Positions 33,056-42,310 of a stretch of 64,000 nucleotides of DNA are shown piece after piece. Numbering within the stretch: position 1 is the stretch's first letter; every line of letters starts with the position of its first letter. The notes under the pieces are model-generated. The model had not been told where the DNA came from. It saw nothing but the letters and a program-made list of their open reading frames with translations, and did no database searches. Location of the stretch: contig NZ_JADKYZ010000002.1 of assembly GCF_015354245.1 (NCBI RefSeq), positions 803,866-867,865 of the forward strand. The letters run 5' to 3'. The stretch is from Diaphorobacter caeni. GTDB lineage: Bacteria > Pseudomonadota > Gammaproteobacteria > Burkholderiales > Burkholderiaceae_C. A program made the position numbers and the translations under genes.

Positions 33056-33709
33056 TCAACTCAGGCCGGATTGCACCTTGCGCACACCATCCCACGCCCC
33101 GCTGTCAAACCACGCGTCCCCGTCAAGATACGCGCGCAGCATCAGCAGGCTGTCCTGACCCCAGAACAGCTTGCCGTCGACCTCGAACATCGGCACGCCG
33201 AACACGCCGAGCGCGTTGGCCTCTTCGGTGTTGGCGCGCAGAAACGCCTTGGCCTGGTCGTCGGAATCGGGGCGGATCTGCTTGGTGAGCAGGGTCTTCA
33301 ATTCGGCGATGCGCGCGGGGTCACTGGCGTCGAGGCCGCCGAGCCAGACATGGCGGAAGATTGCATCGGCCGTGAAGCGGTTGATGCAGCCATCGTCACT
33401 GCACGACAGCGCGAGGCGCAGCAGCGGCAGGGGATTGAATGGATGCTGCGCGGGCATCTGCAGGCCACAGCCTTGCGCGTGGCCGAGCCAGGTGGCGTGG
33501 CGGTAGGTCCATTCGCGCTTGGGTGCGATGCCGGCCGGGCCGGGATTGCCATGCTGCTTGAGCAGCGCGCCGAGCAGCACCGGCTTGTAGCGCATCTGGT
33601 AGTTCAGGCCCTCGAGCGTGCGCGGGGCCTGATCGAACGCAAGCCATGCGTAGGGCGAGACGAAGTCCAGCCAGCAGGTGATGCGCTTTGTCTCCGTCGT
33701 CGTGCTCAT
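33056..33709 (-). CDS. DsbA-family 2-hydroxychromene-2-carboxylate isomerase-like protein
   Basis: A 217-residue thioredoxin-fold protein of the kappa-class GST/HCCA isomerase group. The active-site region reads DFVSPYAWLAF with Ser18 where DsbA has its CxxC, and the cis-Pro loop reads FGVPMFEVDGKLFWGQD. NahD-type members isomerise an aromatic degradation intermediate in a glutathione-dependent way; others act on unknown substrates. The start overlaps the stop of the DUF1289 gene by 4 bases, and it is last in the mvaB transcription unit. Confidence 0.87.
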   Translation of the reverse strand: MSTTTETKRITCWLDFVSPYAWLAFDQAPRTLEGLNYQMRYKPVLLGALLKQHGNPGPAGIAPKREWTYRHATWLGHAQGCGLQMPAQHPFNPLPLLRLALSCSDDGCINRFTADAIFRHVWLGGLDASDPARIAELKTLLTKQIRPDSDDQAKAFLRANTEEANALGVFGVPMFEVDGKLFWGQDSLLMLRAYLDGDAWFDSGAWDGVRKVQSGLS

Positions 33710-33975
33710 GCGATGGCCTTCGGTTGTTCAATTCCCGCGCGTGCCAGCGCGGCGAACCAGATGGTGCGGCGTGTGGCCGCGTCGGCCTTGGACCATTGGC
33801 GGATTTCGTCGATGGTGCGAAAGCATCCCTGGCAGTGGCTGCGGTCGGCGGTCATGCGACAGACGTTCACGCAAGGCGAATCGACGACGCCGTCATAGGC
33901 CCCGGAGAAATGCCCGATGGCCGCGACGTCCTGCGCGCGCGCCTCGAGCAAGAGGTTGTCCACGATATCGTTCAT
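33706..33975 (-). CDS. DUF1289 family protein
   Basis: An 89-residue protein with the family's cysteine pattern SPCVNVCRM and HCQGCFRTIDEIRQW, likely a small metal or Fe-S site, followed by RRTIWFAALAR. The function is unknown. It overlaps the deacylase gene before it and the isomerase gene after it by 4 bases each, so all three are tightly coupled. Confidence 0.88.
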   Translation of the reverse strand: MNDIVDNLLLEARAQDVAAIGHFSGAYDGVVDSPCVNVCRMTADRSHCQGCFRTIDEIRQWSKADAATRRTIWFAALARAGIEQPKAIA

Positions 33976-34478
33976 GCCTGCGACTCCACCTTCACCACAT
34001 CCGCGACCGGTGCGCCGGTCAGCTTTTCGAGATCCGCCGGTGCCAGTTGGAACACGCCGTTCGGATGCCCCGCCGCCGCCCAGATCACGTCAAAGCGGAA
34101 CAGTTCGCGATCAATGAGCGTGACCGGTTTGTTCGCATGCGCGACGGGCGACACGCCACCGATGGTGAAGCCGGTCGCGGCCTTCACGAAATCGGCGTCG
34201 GCGCGACCTGTCTTGCCGACGATGGCGTCGACCTTTTTTTCATCGACACGGCGGTCGCCCGATGTGATCACCAGCACCGCGACGTCGTCGCTCTTGCGGC
34301 GAAAGATGATGCTCTTGGCGATCTGGCCGACGGTGATGCCCAGCGCGTCGGCCGCTTCCTGCGCGGTGCGCGCGGAGTTGTCGAGCATGACGGGCGCATG
34401 TGCATGGCCCTTGGACTGCAGCACCTCGGCCACGCGGCGCACGCCGTCGGGCAGCGGTTGGAGTTCGGATCCGCACAT
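33972..34478 (-). CDS. YbaK/EbsC-family aminoacyl-tRNA deacylase
   Basis: A 168-residue YbaK/ProX-type editing protein that hydrolyses mischarged tRNA in trans. Visible features are ITVGQIAKSIIFRRK with the conserved Lys, GDRRVDEKKVDAIVG, and GFTIGGVSPVAH near residue 115. The ATG at 34478 lies 7 bases after the mvaB stop; the ribosome binding site is weak, so translation may be coupled. The frame stays open upstream into mvaB, but that part is out of phase with any family sequence. Confidence 0.87.
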   Translation of the reverse strand: MCGSELQPLPDGVRRVAEVLQSKGHAHAPVMLDNSARTAQEAADALGITVGQIAKSIIFRRKSDDVAVLVITSGDRRVDEKKVDAIVGKTGRADADFVKAATGFTIGGVSPVAHANKPVTLIDRELFRFDVIWAAAGHPNGVFQLAPADLEKLTGAPVADVVKVESQA

Positions 34479-34485
34479 GACGCGA

Positions 34486-35406
34486 TCAGCCCGCACGCTT
34501 GTTGAGGATGGCGGTCGCCACGCGCGAGTTCGGCTTGCGGCCGAGGAAATCGCTGATGAACTTGCCCGCATCGACCAGCTTGTCGAGATCGATGCCGGTA
34601 TCGATGCCCATGCCCTGCAGCAGATAGACGACGTCCTCGGTCGAGACGTTGCCTGTCGCGCCCTTGGCGTAGGGGCAACCGCCCAGCCCCGCGACGGACG
34701 ACTGGTAGTTCCACACGCCCATCTCGAGCGCGGCCAGCGTGTTGGAGAGCGCCTGTCCGTATGTGTCGTGGAAATGGCCGGACACCGCATCGATGTCGAA
34801 ATGCTGGAGCGTGGCCTCGATGGCGGCCTGCACCTTGCGCGGCGTGCCCACGCCGATGGTGTCGGCCACGTCGACGCGCTGCACGCCGATGTTCTTCATC
34901 AGGCGCGCGAGTTCGCCGACCTTGGCGGGCGCGATCTCGCCTTCATAGGGGCAACCCACGGTGCAGCTCATCGCGCCGCGCACCTTGATGCCGGCCGCGA
35001 GCGCCGCCTCGACCACGGGCGCAAAGCGCTCGATGCTCTCGGCGATGGAGCAGTTGATGTTCTTCTGGCTGAAGGCCTCGCTCGCCGCGCCGAACACGAC
35101 GATCTCGTCGGGCTTGGACGCGACGGACGATTCAAAGCCCTTCATGTTGGGCGTGAGCACCGAATACAGCACGCCGGGCTGGCGCCGGATGCCGGCCATC
35201 ACCTCGACGTTGTCGCCCATCTGCGGCACCCACTTGGGGCTCACGTAGCTGGTGACCTCGATTTCCTTGACGCCAGCGTCCTGCAGGCGGTGCACGAGCT
35301 CGATCTTGACCTCGGCGGGCACGGGCGTCTTTTCGTTCTGCAGGCCGTCGCGTGGGCCCACGTCGATGAGTTTCACGCGGCTGGGGATGAGGGAGGACAG
35401 TGCCAT
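34486..35406 (-). CDS. mvaB: Hydroxymethylglutaryl-CoA lyase
   Basis: A 306-residue HMG-CoA lyase, which cleaves HMG-CoA to acetyl-CoA and acetoacetate in the last step of leucine breakdown. The TIM-barrel residues are visible: VGPRDGLQNEK at the N terminus, metal ligands in SGHFHDTYG (His211, His213), and catalytic Cys244 in GLGGCPYAKGATGN. It is also called liuE. It lies about 1.6 kb downstream of the liuBCD operon on the same strand, separated by ghrA and a large inverted repeat, so it probably has its own promoter. Confidence 0.96.
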   Translation of the reverse strand: MALSSLIPSRVKLIDVGPRDGLQNEKTPVPAEVKIELVHRLQDAGVKEIEVTSYVSPKWVPQMGDNVEVMAGIRRQPGVLYSVLTPNMKGFESSVASKPDEIVVFGAASEAFSQKNINCSIAESIERFAPVVEAALAAGIKVRGAMSCTVGCPYEGEIAPAKVGELARLMKNIGVQRVDVADTIGVGTPRKVQAAIEATLQHFDIDAVSGHFHDTYGQALSNTLAALEMGVWNYQSSVAGLGGCPYAKGATGNVSTEDVVYLLQGMGIDTGIDLDKLVDAGKFISDFLGRKPNSRVATAILNKRAG

Positions 35407-35477
35407 GATGTGGGTTCCTTTTTGCTTTCTCTATCTCGTGTGTTCAGTGTTCGTCGTGCGGGGCGAAGCGTTCCCGC

Positions 35478-36410
35478 TCAGTAGCCGCGCGACAGATCGA
35501 CCAGACCGGCCACCGCGTCGCCACGGTCAAAGGCCATGATCTTGCGCGCGATCTGCGCGACGCTTTCCTCGCGCATGGTATTGGCCGAAGAATGGGGCGT
35601 GATGGTGATTTTCGGATGGTTCCAGAACGGATGCCCAGCGGGCAGCGGTTCGGTGCGGAACACATCGAGCGCCGCGCCCGCCACATGGCCGCTGGCGATC
35701 TGCGCGAGCAAGTCCTCCTCGACCAGATGCGCACCGCGCGCCACGTTGATCACATAGGCACCCGGTTGCAGTTGCGACAGGGTGTCGTTGTTGATGATGT
35801 CTGTGGTGTCGGGCGTGAGCGGCAACAGATTGACAAGCACGCGCGTGGCCGCCAGAAAGTCCCGGAAACCCGGGCCTTTGACATCGCCGCTGAACGTGCG
35901 CACGCCGTCGATCTGCTTGGGCGTGCGGCTCCAGCCATTGACCGGAAAATCAAACTGCGTCACGGTGCGCGCCACGCGTTCGCCGAGCACGCCGAGACCC
36001 ATCACGCCGACCGGAAAGTCGGTGCGCAACTGGGTGCGGCTCATCTTCCATTCGCCCGCCTGCTGTTGCGCGGCGTAGCGGTCCAGTTCCCGGAAATGGC
36101 GGATCAGCGCATGGCTCACGTACTCTGCCATCTGCACCGCCATGCCGCCATCGTCAATGCGGATCAGAGGCAGGCTGCTTGGCCAATTCAGCTTGAGCAG
36201 CGCGTCCACGCCGGCACCCAGGTTGAAGAAGCCCTTGAGGCCTGGCTTTTGCTCGTCCAGAAGTTGCTGGGGGGGTTGCCAGGCGATGGCGTAGTCGGCC
36301 TGAGGGGCGCCGGGTTGCCACTCGGTGATGTCAGCCTGCGGCAGGGCTGCGCGCAGGTCTTTGAGCCACTGGTCAGTGGGGGAATTCTTGAAGTAGAACG
36401 TGATCCGCAT
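35478..36410 (-). CDS. ghrA: Glyoxylate/hydroxypyruvate reductase A-type 2-hydroxyacid dehydrogenase
   Basis: A 310-residue D-2-hydroxyacid dehydrogenase, close in length to E. coli GhrA (312). The NAD(P) motif GVMGLGVLGERVA is followed by the Arg region NVARGAHLVEEDLL, the Glu-containing ALDVFRTEPLPAGHPFW and catalytic His in ITPHSSA. It reduces glyoxylate and hydroxypyruvate. The ATG at 36410 gives the family N terminus MRITFYFK; upstream frame is a Lys/Arg-rich run with no family match. It is 71 bases upstream of mvaB. Confidence 0.9.
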   Translation of the reverse strand: MRITFYFKNSPTDQWLKDLRAALPQADITEWQPGAPQADYAIAWQPPQQLLDEQKPGLKGFFNLGAGVDALLKLNWPSSLPLIRIDDGGMAVQMAEYVSHALIRHFRELDRYAAQQQAGEWKMSRTQLRTDFPVGVMGLGVLGERVARTVTQFDFPVNGWSRTPKQIDGVRTFSGDVKGPGFRDFLAATRVLVNLLPLTPDTTDIINNDTLSQLQPGAYVINVARGAHLVEEDLLAQIASGHVAGAALDVFRTEPLPAGHPFWNHPKITITPHSSANTMREESVAQIARKIMAFDRGDAVAGLVDLSRGY

Positions 36411-36596
36411 GGCTTGAAGGTTAACGGCTTTTCTTTGGTTTTTTCGCTTTGACCTACGGTGGTGTTTTGGTGGAGGGGTTTTTCGTGGATTTGTGTCGTC
36501 GTTGCTCACGGAGGCCGGGACTGCCCCCGGCGGGGCAGTAACTTTTTGGTCTTGCCCAAAAAGTCACCAAAAATGCGCTTCTCAATTCGGGGGCAC

Positions 36597-36923
36597 GCGG
36601 CAGAACTCACTGCGCGACTGCGTCGCTCCGTTCGGGCAACCGCCGCGAGTCAGTGTTTAACCAAGAGGTGTGTTCGGCACGTCGCTGCGCTCGTGCCGGG
36701 GTATTTGTGAAGCTGGGTTGGGCAACCTATGCTCGCTGCTCTTTTGAACGACGTTGATCCCACGAGTAAATCAAAAATCGCACAGCGCTGGCGCAACCGC
36801 ATCTCGCGAAGTCGCGAGATGCCCGGCACGAGCGCAGCGACGTGCCGAGCACACCTCTTATGAAACATCTAGCTCGCGGCGGTTGCCCGAGCGGAGCGCG
36901 CAGCGCAAAGCGAGTTCTGCCGC
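36597..36923. repeat. Long imperfect inverted repeat between liuD and ghrA
   Basis: Two arms of just over 100 bases, 36597-36700 and 36822-36923, are reverse complements with high identity. Shared blocks are GCGGCAGAACTC, CGGGCAACCGCCGCGAG and GGCACGTCGCTGCGCTCGTG. Weaker similarity extends outward to about 36550 and 36990. The centre holds a perfect 10-base-pair palindrome at 36800-36821 (CATCTCGCGA, AG, complement). No transposase is present. The whole 627-base spacer (36411-37037) has no gene. It resembles a BIME or MITE-like dispersed element. Confidence 0.85.
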
Positions 36924-37037
36924 GGGTATTGAAAGCGCGTTTTGGGTTACCTTTTGCGCGCAAGCAAAAGGTGACTCCGCCGCCGGGCGGAACTCCCGGC
37001 CTCTGTCCTCAAACCCAAAGCAAGAACAAAAAATACC

Positions 37038-39050
37038 TCAAGCCACCTGCAGCTTGAGCAACTCAGCCCCTTCAGTGACCTGATCCCCAGGCGCATAATG
37101 CAACTCAGCCACCACACCATCCGCCGGAGCAGCGATGGTGTGCTCCATCTTCATCGCCTCCATCACCGCCAAAGCCTGTCCCTTGGCAACCTTGTCCCCT
37201 GCCTTCACGGCAAAGGAGACGACCTTGCCAGGCATAGGCGCTGTAAGACGACCGCCTTCGGAATGCGCGTCACCAGCGTGGGCGAGTGGGTCCACCACGT
37301 CGATGCGGGTGGCGCCTGCAGGCGTGAAGACATGCGCGGTGTCACCCTGCATGTAGACACGCGAGCGGGCCCGCTTGTCGCCGAGTTGCAGGTTGAGCAC
37401 GCCGTCCTCGCGGCGCTCGAATCGCAGAGGTGCAGTAGCCAGTTGCTGCTCGCCATCACGTATGTCGAGCACATACTGACCTTCCGCAAGATAGGACAGC
37501 GATGCCGTCACGGGGCGGCCCACGTAGTCGAAATCGAAGGGGCGCTGCAGCACGCCAAGCGAGCGCCAGCCGTCGCGGTGGCTGAAGGGGTCGGCGGTCT
37601 GTGCACTGGCTTCGTTCAGCAGCACGTTGGCGACGACGGCCGCCACGGCCAGCGGGATGCCGACGGTTTCCTGCTTGAACAGCACGGCTTCTTCGCGCGG
37701 GATGAGGGCGGTGTCGAGGTTGGCGTTGGCAAACGAGGGGCTGCGCGCGACGAGGCGCAGGAACTGCACGTTGGTGTTGAGCCCAACGATGTGGGTCTGC
37801 GCGAGCGCTCCGTCAAGGCGCGCGAGGGCCTGCTCGCGGGTATCGCCGTGGACGATGAGCTTGGCGATCATCGAGTCGTAGAAAGGACTGATCGCGTCGC
37901 CTTCGCGCACGCCGTCGTCGATGCGCACATCGCCGCGCGTGAAGCTCACGCAGTGCGGCTTGCGGTAGACATTCAGCGAGCCGGTCGCGGGCAGAAAATT
38001 GTTGTCGGGATTCTCCGCGCAGATGCGTGCCTCGATGGCGTGGCCGATGATCTTGAGTTCGCTCTGCTGCTTGGGCAGGGGCTCGCCGCTGGCCACGCGC
38101 AGTTGCCACTCAACGAGGTCTTCGCCGGTGATGGCTTCGGTGACTGGATGCTCCACCTGCAGGCGGGTGTTCATCTCCATGAAGAAGAAGTTCATCTCGC
38201 CGCCTTCGCGCTGCTCGACGATGAATTCCACCGTCCCCGCGCCGACGTAATTCACCGCGCGCGCGGCCGCCACGGCGGCTTCGCCCATCTGCTTGCGCAT
38301 CGCTTCGGTCATGCCGGGCGCGGGCGCTTCTTCGAGCACCTTCTGGTGGCGCCGCTGCACCGAGCAGTCACGCTCGAACAGATAGACGCAGTTGCCGTGC
38401 GTGTCACCAAACACCTGAATTTCGATGTGACGCGGGCGCTGCACGTACTTCTCGATCAGCACCGCATCGTCGCCGAAGCTGTTGATGGCTTCGCGCTTGC
38501 ACGATGCGAGCGCGTCGGCAAAGCCGGCGGCGGAATCAACCGCGCGCATGCCCTTGCCACCGCCGCCCGCGCTGGCCTTGATGAGCACCGGATAGCCGAT
38601 GCGGTCGGCCTCGCGCTGCAGCAGCGCCGGGTCCTGATCGGCTCCGTGGTAGCCGGGCACCAGCGGCACGCCGGCCTTTTCCATGAGCTGCTTGGATTCA
38701 GCTTTCAAGCCCATCGCCTGGATGGCGGAAGGCGGCGGGCCGATGAAGACCAGCCCCGCCTTGGCGCAGGCCTGTGCGAACTCCTCGTTTTCCGACAGGA
38801 AGCCGTAGCCCGGGTGCACGGCCTGTGCGCCCGTGGCCTTGGCGGCTTCAATGATGCGCTCCCAGCGCAGATAGCTGTCCTTGGGCGCGCTGCCGCCGAT
38901 GTGCACGGACTCGTCGCACGAGGCCACATGCTTGGCGTTGGCGTCGGCGTCGGAATAGACGGCCACGGTCTTCACGCCCATGCGGCGTGCGGTGGCGGCC
39001 ACGCGGCAAGCGATCTCGCCTCGGTTAGCAATCAGGATCTTGTTGAACAT
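37038..39050 (-). CDS. liuD: Methylcrotonyl-CoA carboxylase, biotin-carrying alpha subunit
   Basis: A 670-residue biotin-dependent carboxylase alpha chain. Domains in order are biotin carboxylase (about 1-450, starting MFNKILIANRGEIACRV, with ATP loop KASAGGGGKGM and EMNTRLQVEHPVTE), a BT-type linker, and a biotinyl domain with AMKM, biotin expected on Lys634. With LiuB it carboxylates 3-methylcrotonyl-CoA in leucine catabolism; operon context favours this over acetyl- or propionyl-CoA carboxylase. The start lies 2 bases after the DUF4126 stop. Confidence 0.94.
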   Translation of the reverse strand: MFNKILIANRGEIACRVAATARRMGVKTVAVYSDADANAKHVASCDESVHIGGSAPKDSYLRWERIIEAAKATGAQAVHPGYGFLSENEEFAQACAKAGLVFIGPPPSAIQAMGLKAESKQLMEKAGVPLVPGYHGADQDPALLQREADRIGYPVLIKASAGGGGKGMRAVDSAAGFADALASCKREAINSFGDDAVLIEKYVQRPRHIEIQVFGDTHGNCVYLFERDCSVQRRHQKVLEEAPAPGMTEAMRKQMGEAAVAAARAVNYVGAGTVEFIVEQREGGEMNFFFMEMNTRLQVEHPVTEAITGEDLVEWQLRVASGEPLPKQQSELKIIGHAIEARICAENPDNNFLPATGSLNVYRKPHCVSFTRGDVRIDDGVREGDAISPFYDSMIAKLIVHGDTREQALARLDGALAQTHIVGLNTNVQFLRLVARSPSFANANLDTALIPREEAVLFKQETVGIPLAVAAVVANVLLNEASAQTADPFSHRDGWRSLGVLQRPFDFDYVGRPVTASLSYLAEGQYVLDIRDGEQQLATAPLRFERREDGVLNLQLGDKRARSRVYMQGDTAHVFTPAGATRIDVVDPLAHAGDAHSEGGRLTAPMPGKVVSFAVKAGDKVAKGQALAVMEAMKMEHTIAAPADGVVAELHYAPGDQVTEGAELLKLQVA

Positions 39051-39052
39051 AC

Positions 39053-39775
39053 TCAAACCACCTTCCTCTCGGAATCGGAAAACGAACCAGACAAGCGACG
39101 CCACACGGCGCGCAGAAATTTGAACAGCACGACGAGCACGATCACCGACAGGATGATCGCGATCACCAGTGCGACGGCAAAAGCCACCGGGTACTGCGTG
39201 GCGAGCCACACGGTGCCGACGACGAGACCATCCTCAAGAAACGACAGCCCCCAGTTGGAAAACGGCTCGGGCGAGGTGTTGGCCGCCGCGCGCGTGGTCA
39301 TCTTGGTGGCAAGCGACGTGGCCGACAGCGTGCCGCCGAGCAGCCCCGCCGCCACCGCCATCGATGCGTTGTCGGCACCGAAAACGCCCGCCGCCAGCGC
39401 CGCGCCCGCAGGCACGCGGATGAAGGCGTTGATCGAATCCCACAGGCTGTCGAACCACGGAATCTTGTCGGCGAAGAACTCCACGAGCAGCATGAAGCCG
39501 CTCACCGCCAGCACCACCGGGTTCTGCAGCACGGACAGCCCCGCAGGCAGCGGAAACCAGCCGGCCGCACCCATCGCGCCCACCAGAAAAACGACGGCAT
39601 AGAGACGGAACCCGCTGGCCCAGCCCAGCGCTGCGGCAAGCGCCATCATGCTGGTCATGTCGAGCTTTTCGGTCACGTGTTTGGCCCCTTCGGCCACCTC
39701 GCGCACCGTGTTGCCGTCCATGTGCAGGCCGACCGAATGCAGCCATTGCACGATCTGCAGCCAGATTGCGTCCAT
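39053..39775 (-). CDS. DUF4126 membrane protein inside the liu operon
   Basis: A 240-residue integral membrane protein of the DUF4126 family with about five to six hydrophobic segments (about residues 44-75, 85-102, 120-150, 195-220). Conserved blocks are GWASGFRLYAVVFLVG and FFADKIPWFDSLWD. The function is unknown. It stands between liuC (30-base gap) and liuD (2-base gap), so it is co-expressed with leucine catabolism; a role in transport of an intermediate or simple hitch-hiking are both possible. Confidence 0.87.
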   Translation of the reverse strand: MDAIWLQIVQWLHSVGLHMDGNTVREVAEGAKHVTEKLDMTSMMALAAALGWASGFRLYAVVFLVGAMGAAGWFPLPAGLSVLQNPVVLAVSGFMLLVEFFADKIPWFDSLWDSINAFIRVPAGAALAAGVFGADNASMAVAAGLLGGTLSATSLATKMTTRAAANTSPEPFSNWGLSFLEDGLVVGTVWLATQYPVAFAVALVIAIILSVIVLVVLFKFLRAVWRRLSGSFSDSERKVV

Positions 39776-39805
39776 AGAGTTGCGGGTCCTCGGTGAAACG
39801 CCGGA

Positions 39806-40591
39806 TCAGCCCGGCAGCCACGAAGGCTTGCGCTTGGCCAGGAACGACTGCACGCCCTCTCGGCCCTCTTCGCTCGCGCGGATGTCGGCAATGCCTTCCA
39901 CCGTCTGGGCGATGAGCGCCGCGTTGATCTCGCGCTCGGCCACGTCCTGCACCAGCTTCTTGGCGGCGCGCACGGCGTTCGGGCTTGCGGAGAGCAGGTT
40001 CTTGAGGATGCCGTCCACCTTCACGTCCAGATCATCCACATGCACCACCTCATGCACGAAGCCGATGCGCAGCGCCTCGGCCGCGTTGAAGCGCTCGGCC
40101 GTCAGAAAGTAGCGGTGCGCGGCGCGGGCGCCCATCGCGCGGATCACGTACGGGCTGATGGTCGCGGGGATCAGGCCGATCTTGGTCTCGCTCAGGCAGT
40201 AGTTCACGTGGTCGGCGGACACCGCGATGTCGCAGCACGCCACCAGCCCCACGCCTCCCGCATACACGTCGCCCTGAACGCGCGCGATGGTGGGCTTGGG
40301 GCATTCGTAGATCACGCGCAGCATCTCGGCGAGCAGGCCCGCGTCCTGGATGTTTTCCTCGCGTGTGTAGTCCGCCATGCGGCGCATCCAGTTGAGATTC
40401 GCGCCCGCGCAGAAGGCCGGTCCCTCGGCCGCGAGCACGATGGCGCGCACGTCGGGGCGATCCCCTGCGGTGCGAAAGGCTGCGGTGATCTCGGCGATCA
40501 CCTCGTCGCTGAAGGCATTGCGGATTTCCGGCTGGGTGAGCGTGATCGTCGCGACCGCGCCTTCGACCGTCAGAGTCAGTGCTTGGCTCAT
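39806..40591 (-). CDS. liuC: Methylglutaconyl-CoA hydratase (enoyl-CoA hydratase family)
   Basis: A 261-residue crotonase-family enzyme. The oxyanion-hole segments are AFCAGANLNWM and GDVYAGGVGLVACCD, and the helix with PATISPYVIRAMG is typical of methylglutaconyl-CoA hydratases. It hydrates 3-methylglutaconyl-CoA to HMG-CoA. The ATG at 40591 has CGGAGA upstream. The placement between liuB and liuD supports the assignment over a general fatty-acid hydratase. Confidence 0.93.
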   Translation of the reverse strand: MSQALTLTVEGAVATITLTQPEIRNAFSDEVIAEITAAFRTAGDRPDVRAIVLAAEGPAFCAGANLNWMRRMADYTREENIQDAGLLAEMLRVIYECPKPTIARVQGDVYAGGVGLVACCDIAVSADHVNYCLSETKIGLIPATISPYVIRAMGARAAHRYFLTAERFNAAEALRIGFVHEVVHVDDLDVKVDGILKNLLSASPNAVRAAKKLVQDVAEREINAALIAQTVEGIADIRASEEGREGVQSFLAKRKPSWLPG

Positions 40592-40613
40592 ATGTTTGTC
40601 TCCGGTGAATCCA

Positions 40614-42221
40614 TTACATGCGGAACACACCGAACTTGGTGTCTTCGATCGGTGCATTGCGCGTGGCCGCCAGACCCAGCGCCAGCACGCGACGCGTATC
40701 GGCGGGGTCGATCACGCCGTCGTCCCACAGGCGCGCGGTGGCGTAGTAGGGGTGGCCCTGCTCCTCGTACTGCTTGCGGATCGGCGACTTGAAGGCCTCT
40801 TCCTCGTCGGCCGTCCACTGGCCGCCCTTGCCTTCGATGCCGTCACGCTTGACGGTCGCGAGCACGCTCGCGGCCTGCTCTCCGCCCATCACGCTGATGC
40901 GTGCGTTCGGCCACATCCAGAGGAAGCGCGGCGAATATGCGCGACCGCACATGCCGTAGTTGCCCGCGCCGAAGCTGCCGCCGATGATGATCGTGAACTT
41001 GGGAACGCCCGCCGTCGCCACCGCCGTCACCAGCTTGGCGCCGTGGCGCGCGATGCCTTCGTTCTCGTACTTGCGGCCCACCATGAAGCCGGTGATGTTC
41101 TGCAGAAACACCAGCGGAATCTTGCGCTGGCAGCACAGTTCGATGAAGTGCGCGCCCTTCACCGCCGACTCGCTGAACAGAATGCCGTTGTTGGCGATGA
41201 TGCCGACCTGCATGCCCTCGATGCGCGCAAAGCCGCAGACCAGCGTGCTGCCGAAGCGCGCCTTGAACTCGTCAAACTCGCTGCCGTCCACCACGCGGGC
41301 GATGATCTCGCGCACGTCGAACGGCTTGCGCGTGTCCACCGGAATCACGCCGTAGAGTTCCTTGGCCTCGAACAGCGGCGCGCGCGGCGCGTGGTCGCCC
41401 GCGTTGGGCTCCTTGTTCTTGTTGAGGTTGCCCGCGATCTGGCGGGCCAGCGCCAGCGCATGCAGATCGTTCTCGGCCAGGTGATCGGCAACGCCCGACA
41501 GGCGCGTGTGCACGTCGCCGCCGCCGAGGTCCTCGGCGCTCACCACTTCGCCGGTCGCGGCCTTCACCAAGGGAGGGCCACCGAGGAAAATCGTGCCCTG
41601 GTTCTTCACGATGATGGACTCATCGCTCATCGCGGGCACATACGCGCCGCCCGCCGTGCACGAGCCCATGACCACGGCGATCTGCGAGATGCCCTGGGCG
41701 CTCATGTTGGCCTGATTGAAGAAGATGCGGCCGAAGTGCTCGCGGTCGGGAAACACGTCGTCCTGATTGGGCAGGTTGGCGCCGCCCGAGTCGACGAGAT
41801 AGACGCAGGGCAGGCGGTTCTGCTGCGCCACTTCCTGCGCGCGCAGGTGCTTCTTCACCGTCATCGGGTAGTAGGTTCCGCCCTTCACCGTCGCGTCGTT
41901 GCAGACGATCATGCAGTCCACGCCGTTGACGCGGCCGATGCCGGTGATCACGCCCGCGCCGGGCGCGTCGTTGTTGTACATGTTGAGCGCCGCCAGCGGC
42001 GAGAGCTCCAGGAACGGCGTGCCCGGATCGAGCAGGCGCTGCACGCGCTCGCGTGGCAGCAGCTTGCCGCGCGCCACGTGCTTGGCGCGTGCGGCCTCGC
42101 CGCCGCCCTGCGCGACCCGCTCGGTCTGCGCGCGCAGATCGTCGACCACGGCCTGCATGGCCTGCGCGTTGGACTGGAAGTCCGCCGACCGCGCATTGAG
42201 TTGCGTTCCAAGAATGCTCAT
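40614..42221 (-). CDS. liuB: Methylcrotonyl-CoA carboxylase, carboxyltransferase beta subunit
   Basis: A 535-residue carboxyltransferase, normal length for MCC-beta. The N-terminal half has [20 protein letters not shown] and the acyl-CoA loop [16 protein letters not shown]; the C-terminal half has [14 protein letters not shown] and [16 protein letters not shown], the biotin-site block. With LiuD it forms the MCC holoenzyme. It is the first gene of the leftward liu operon. No match to the LiuR sites found at 63056 and 63538 was seen in its short upstream region. Confidence 0.95.
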   Translation of the reverse strand: MSILGTQLNARSADFQSNAQAMQAVVDDLRAQTERVAQGGGEAARAKHVARGKLLPRERVQRLLDPGTPFLELSPLAALNMYNNDAPGAGVITGIGRVNGVDCMIVCNDATVKGGTYYPMTVKKHLRAQEVAQQNRLPCVYLVDSGGANLPNQDDVFPDREHFGRIFFNQANMSAQGISQIAVVMGSCTAGGAYVPAMSDESIIVKNQGTIFLGGPPLVKAATGEVVSAEDLGGGDVHTRLSGVADHLAENDLHALALARQIAGNLNKNKEPNAGDHAPRAPLFEAKELYGVIPVDTRKPFDVREIIARVVDGSEFDEFKARFGSTLVCGFARIEGMQVGIIANNGILFSESAVKGAHFIELCCQRKIPLVFLQNITGFMVGRKYENEGIARHGAKLVTAVATAGVPKFTIIIGGSFGAGNYGMCGRAYSPRFLWMWPNARISVMGGEQAASVLATVKRDGIEGKGGQWTADEEEAFKSPIRKQYEEQGHPYYATARLWDDGVIDPADTRRVLALGLAATRNAPIEDTKFGVFRM

Positions 42222-42310
42222 CGTTCAGTTCTCCACTTTTCCCTATTCGGGCACTCGGTTTTTTTCAATATCTGACAGAAGCGACGGCGCATATGGGTCG
42301 AAAATGCCAT

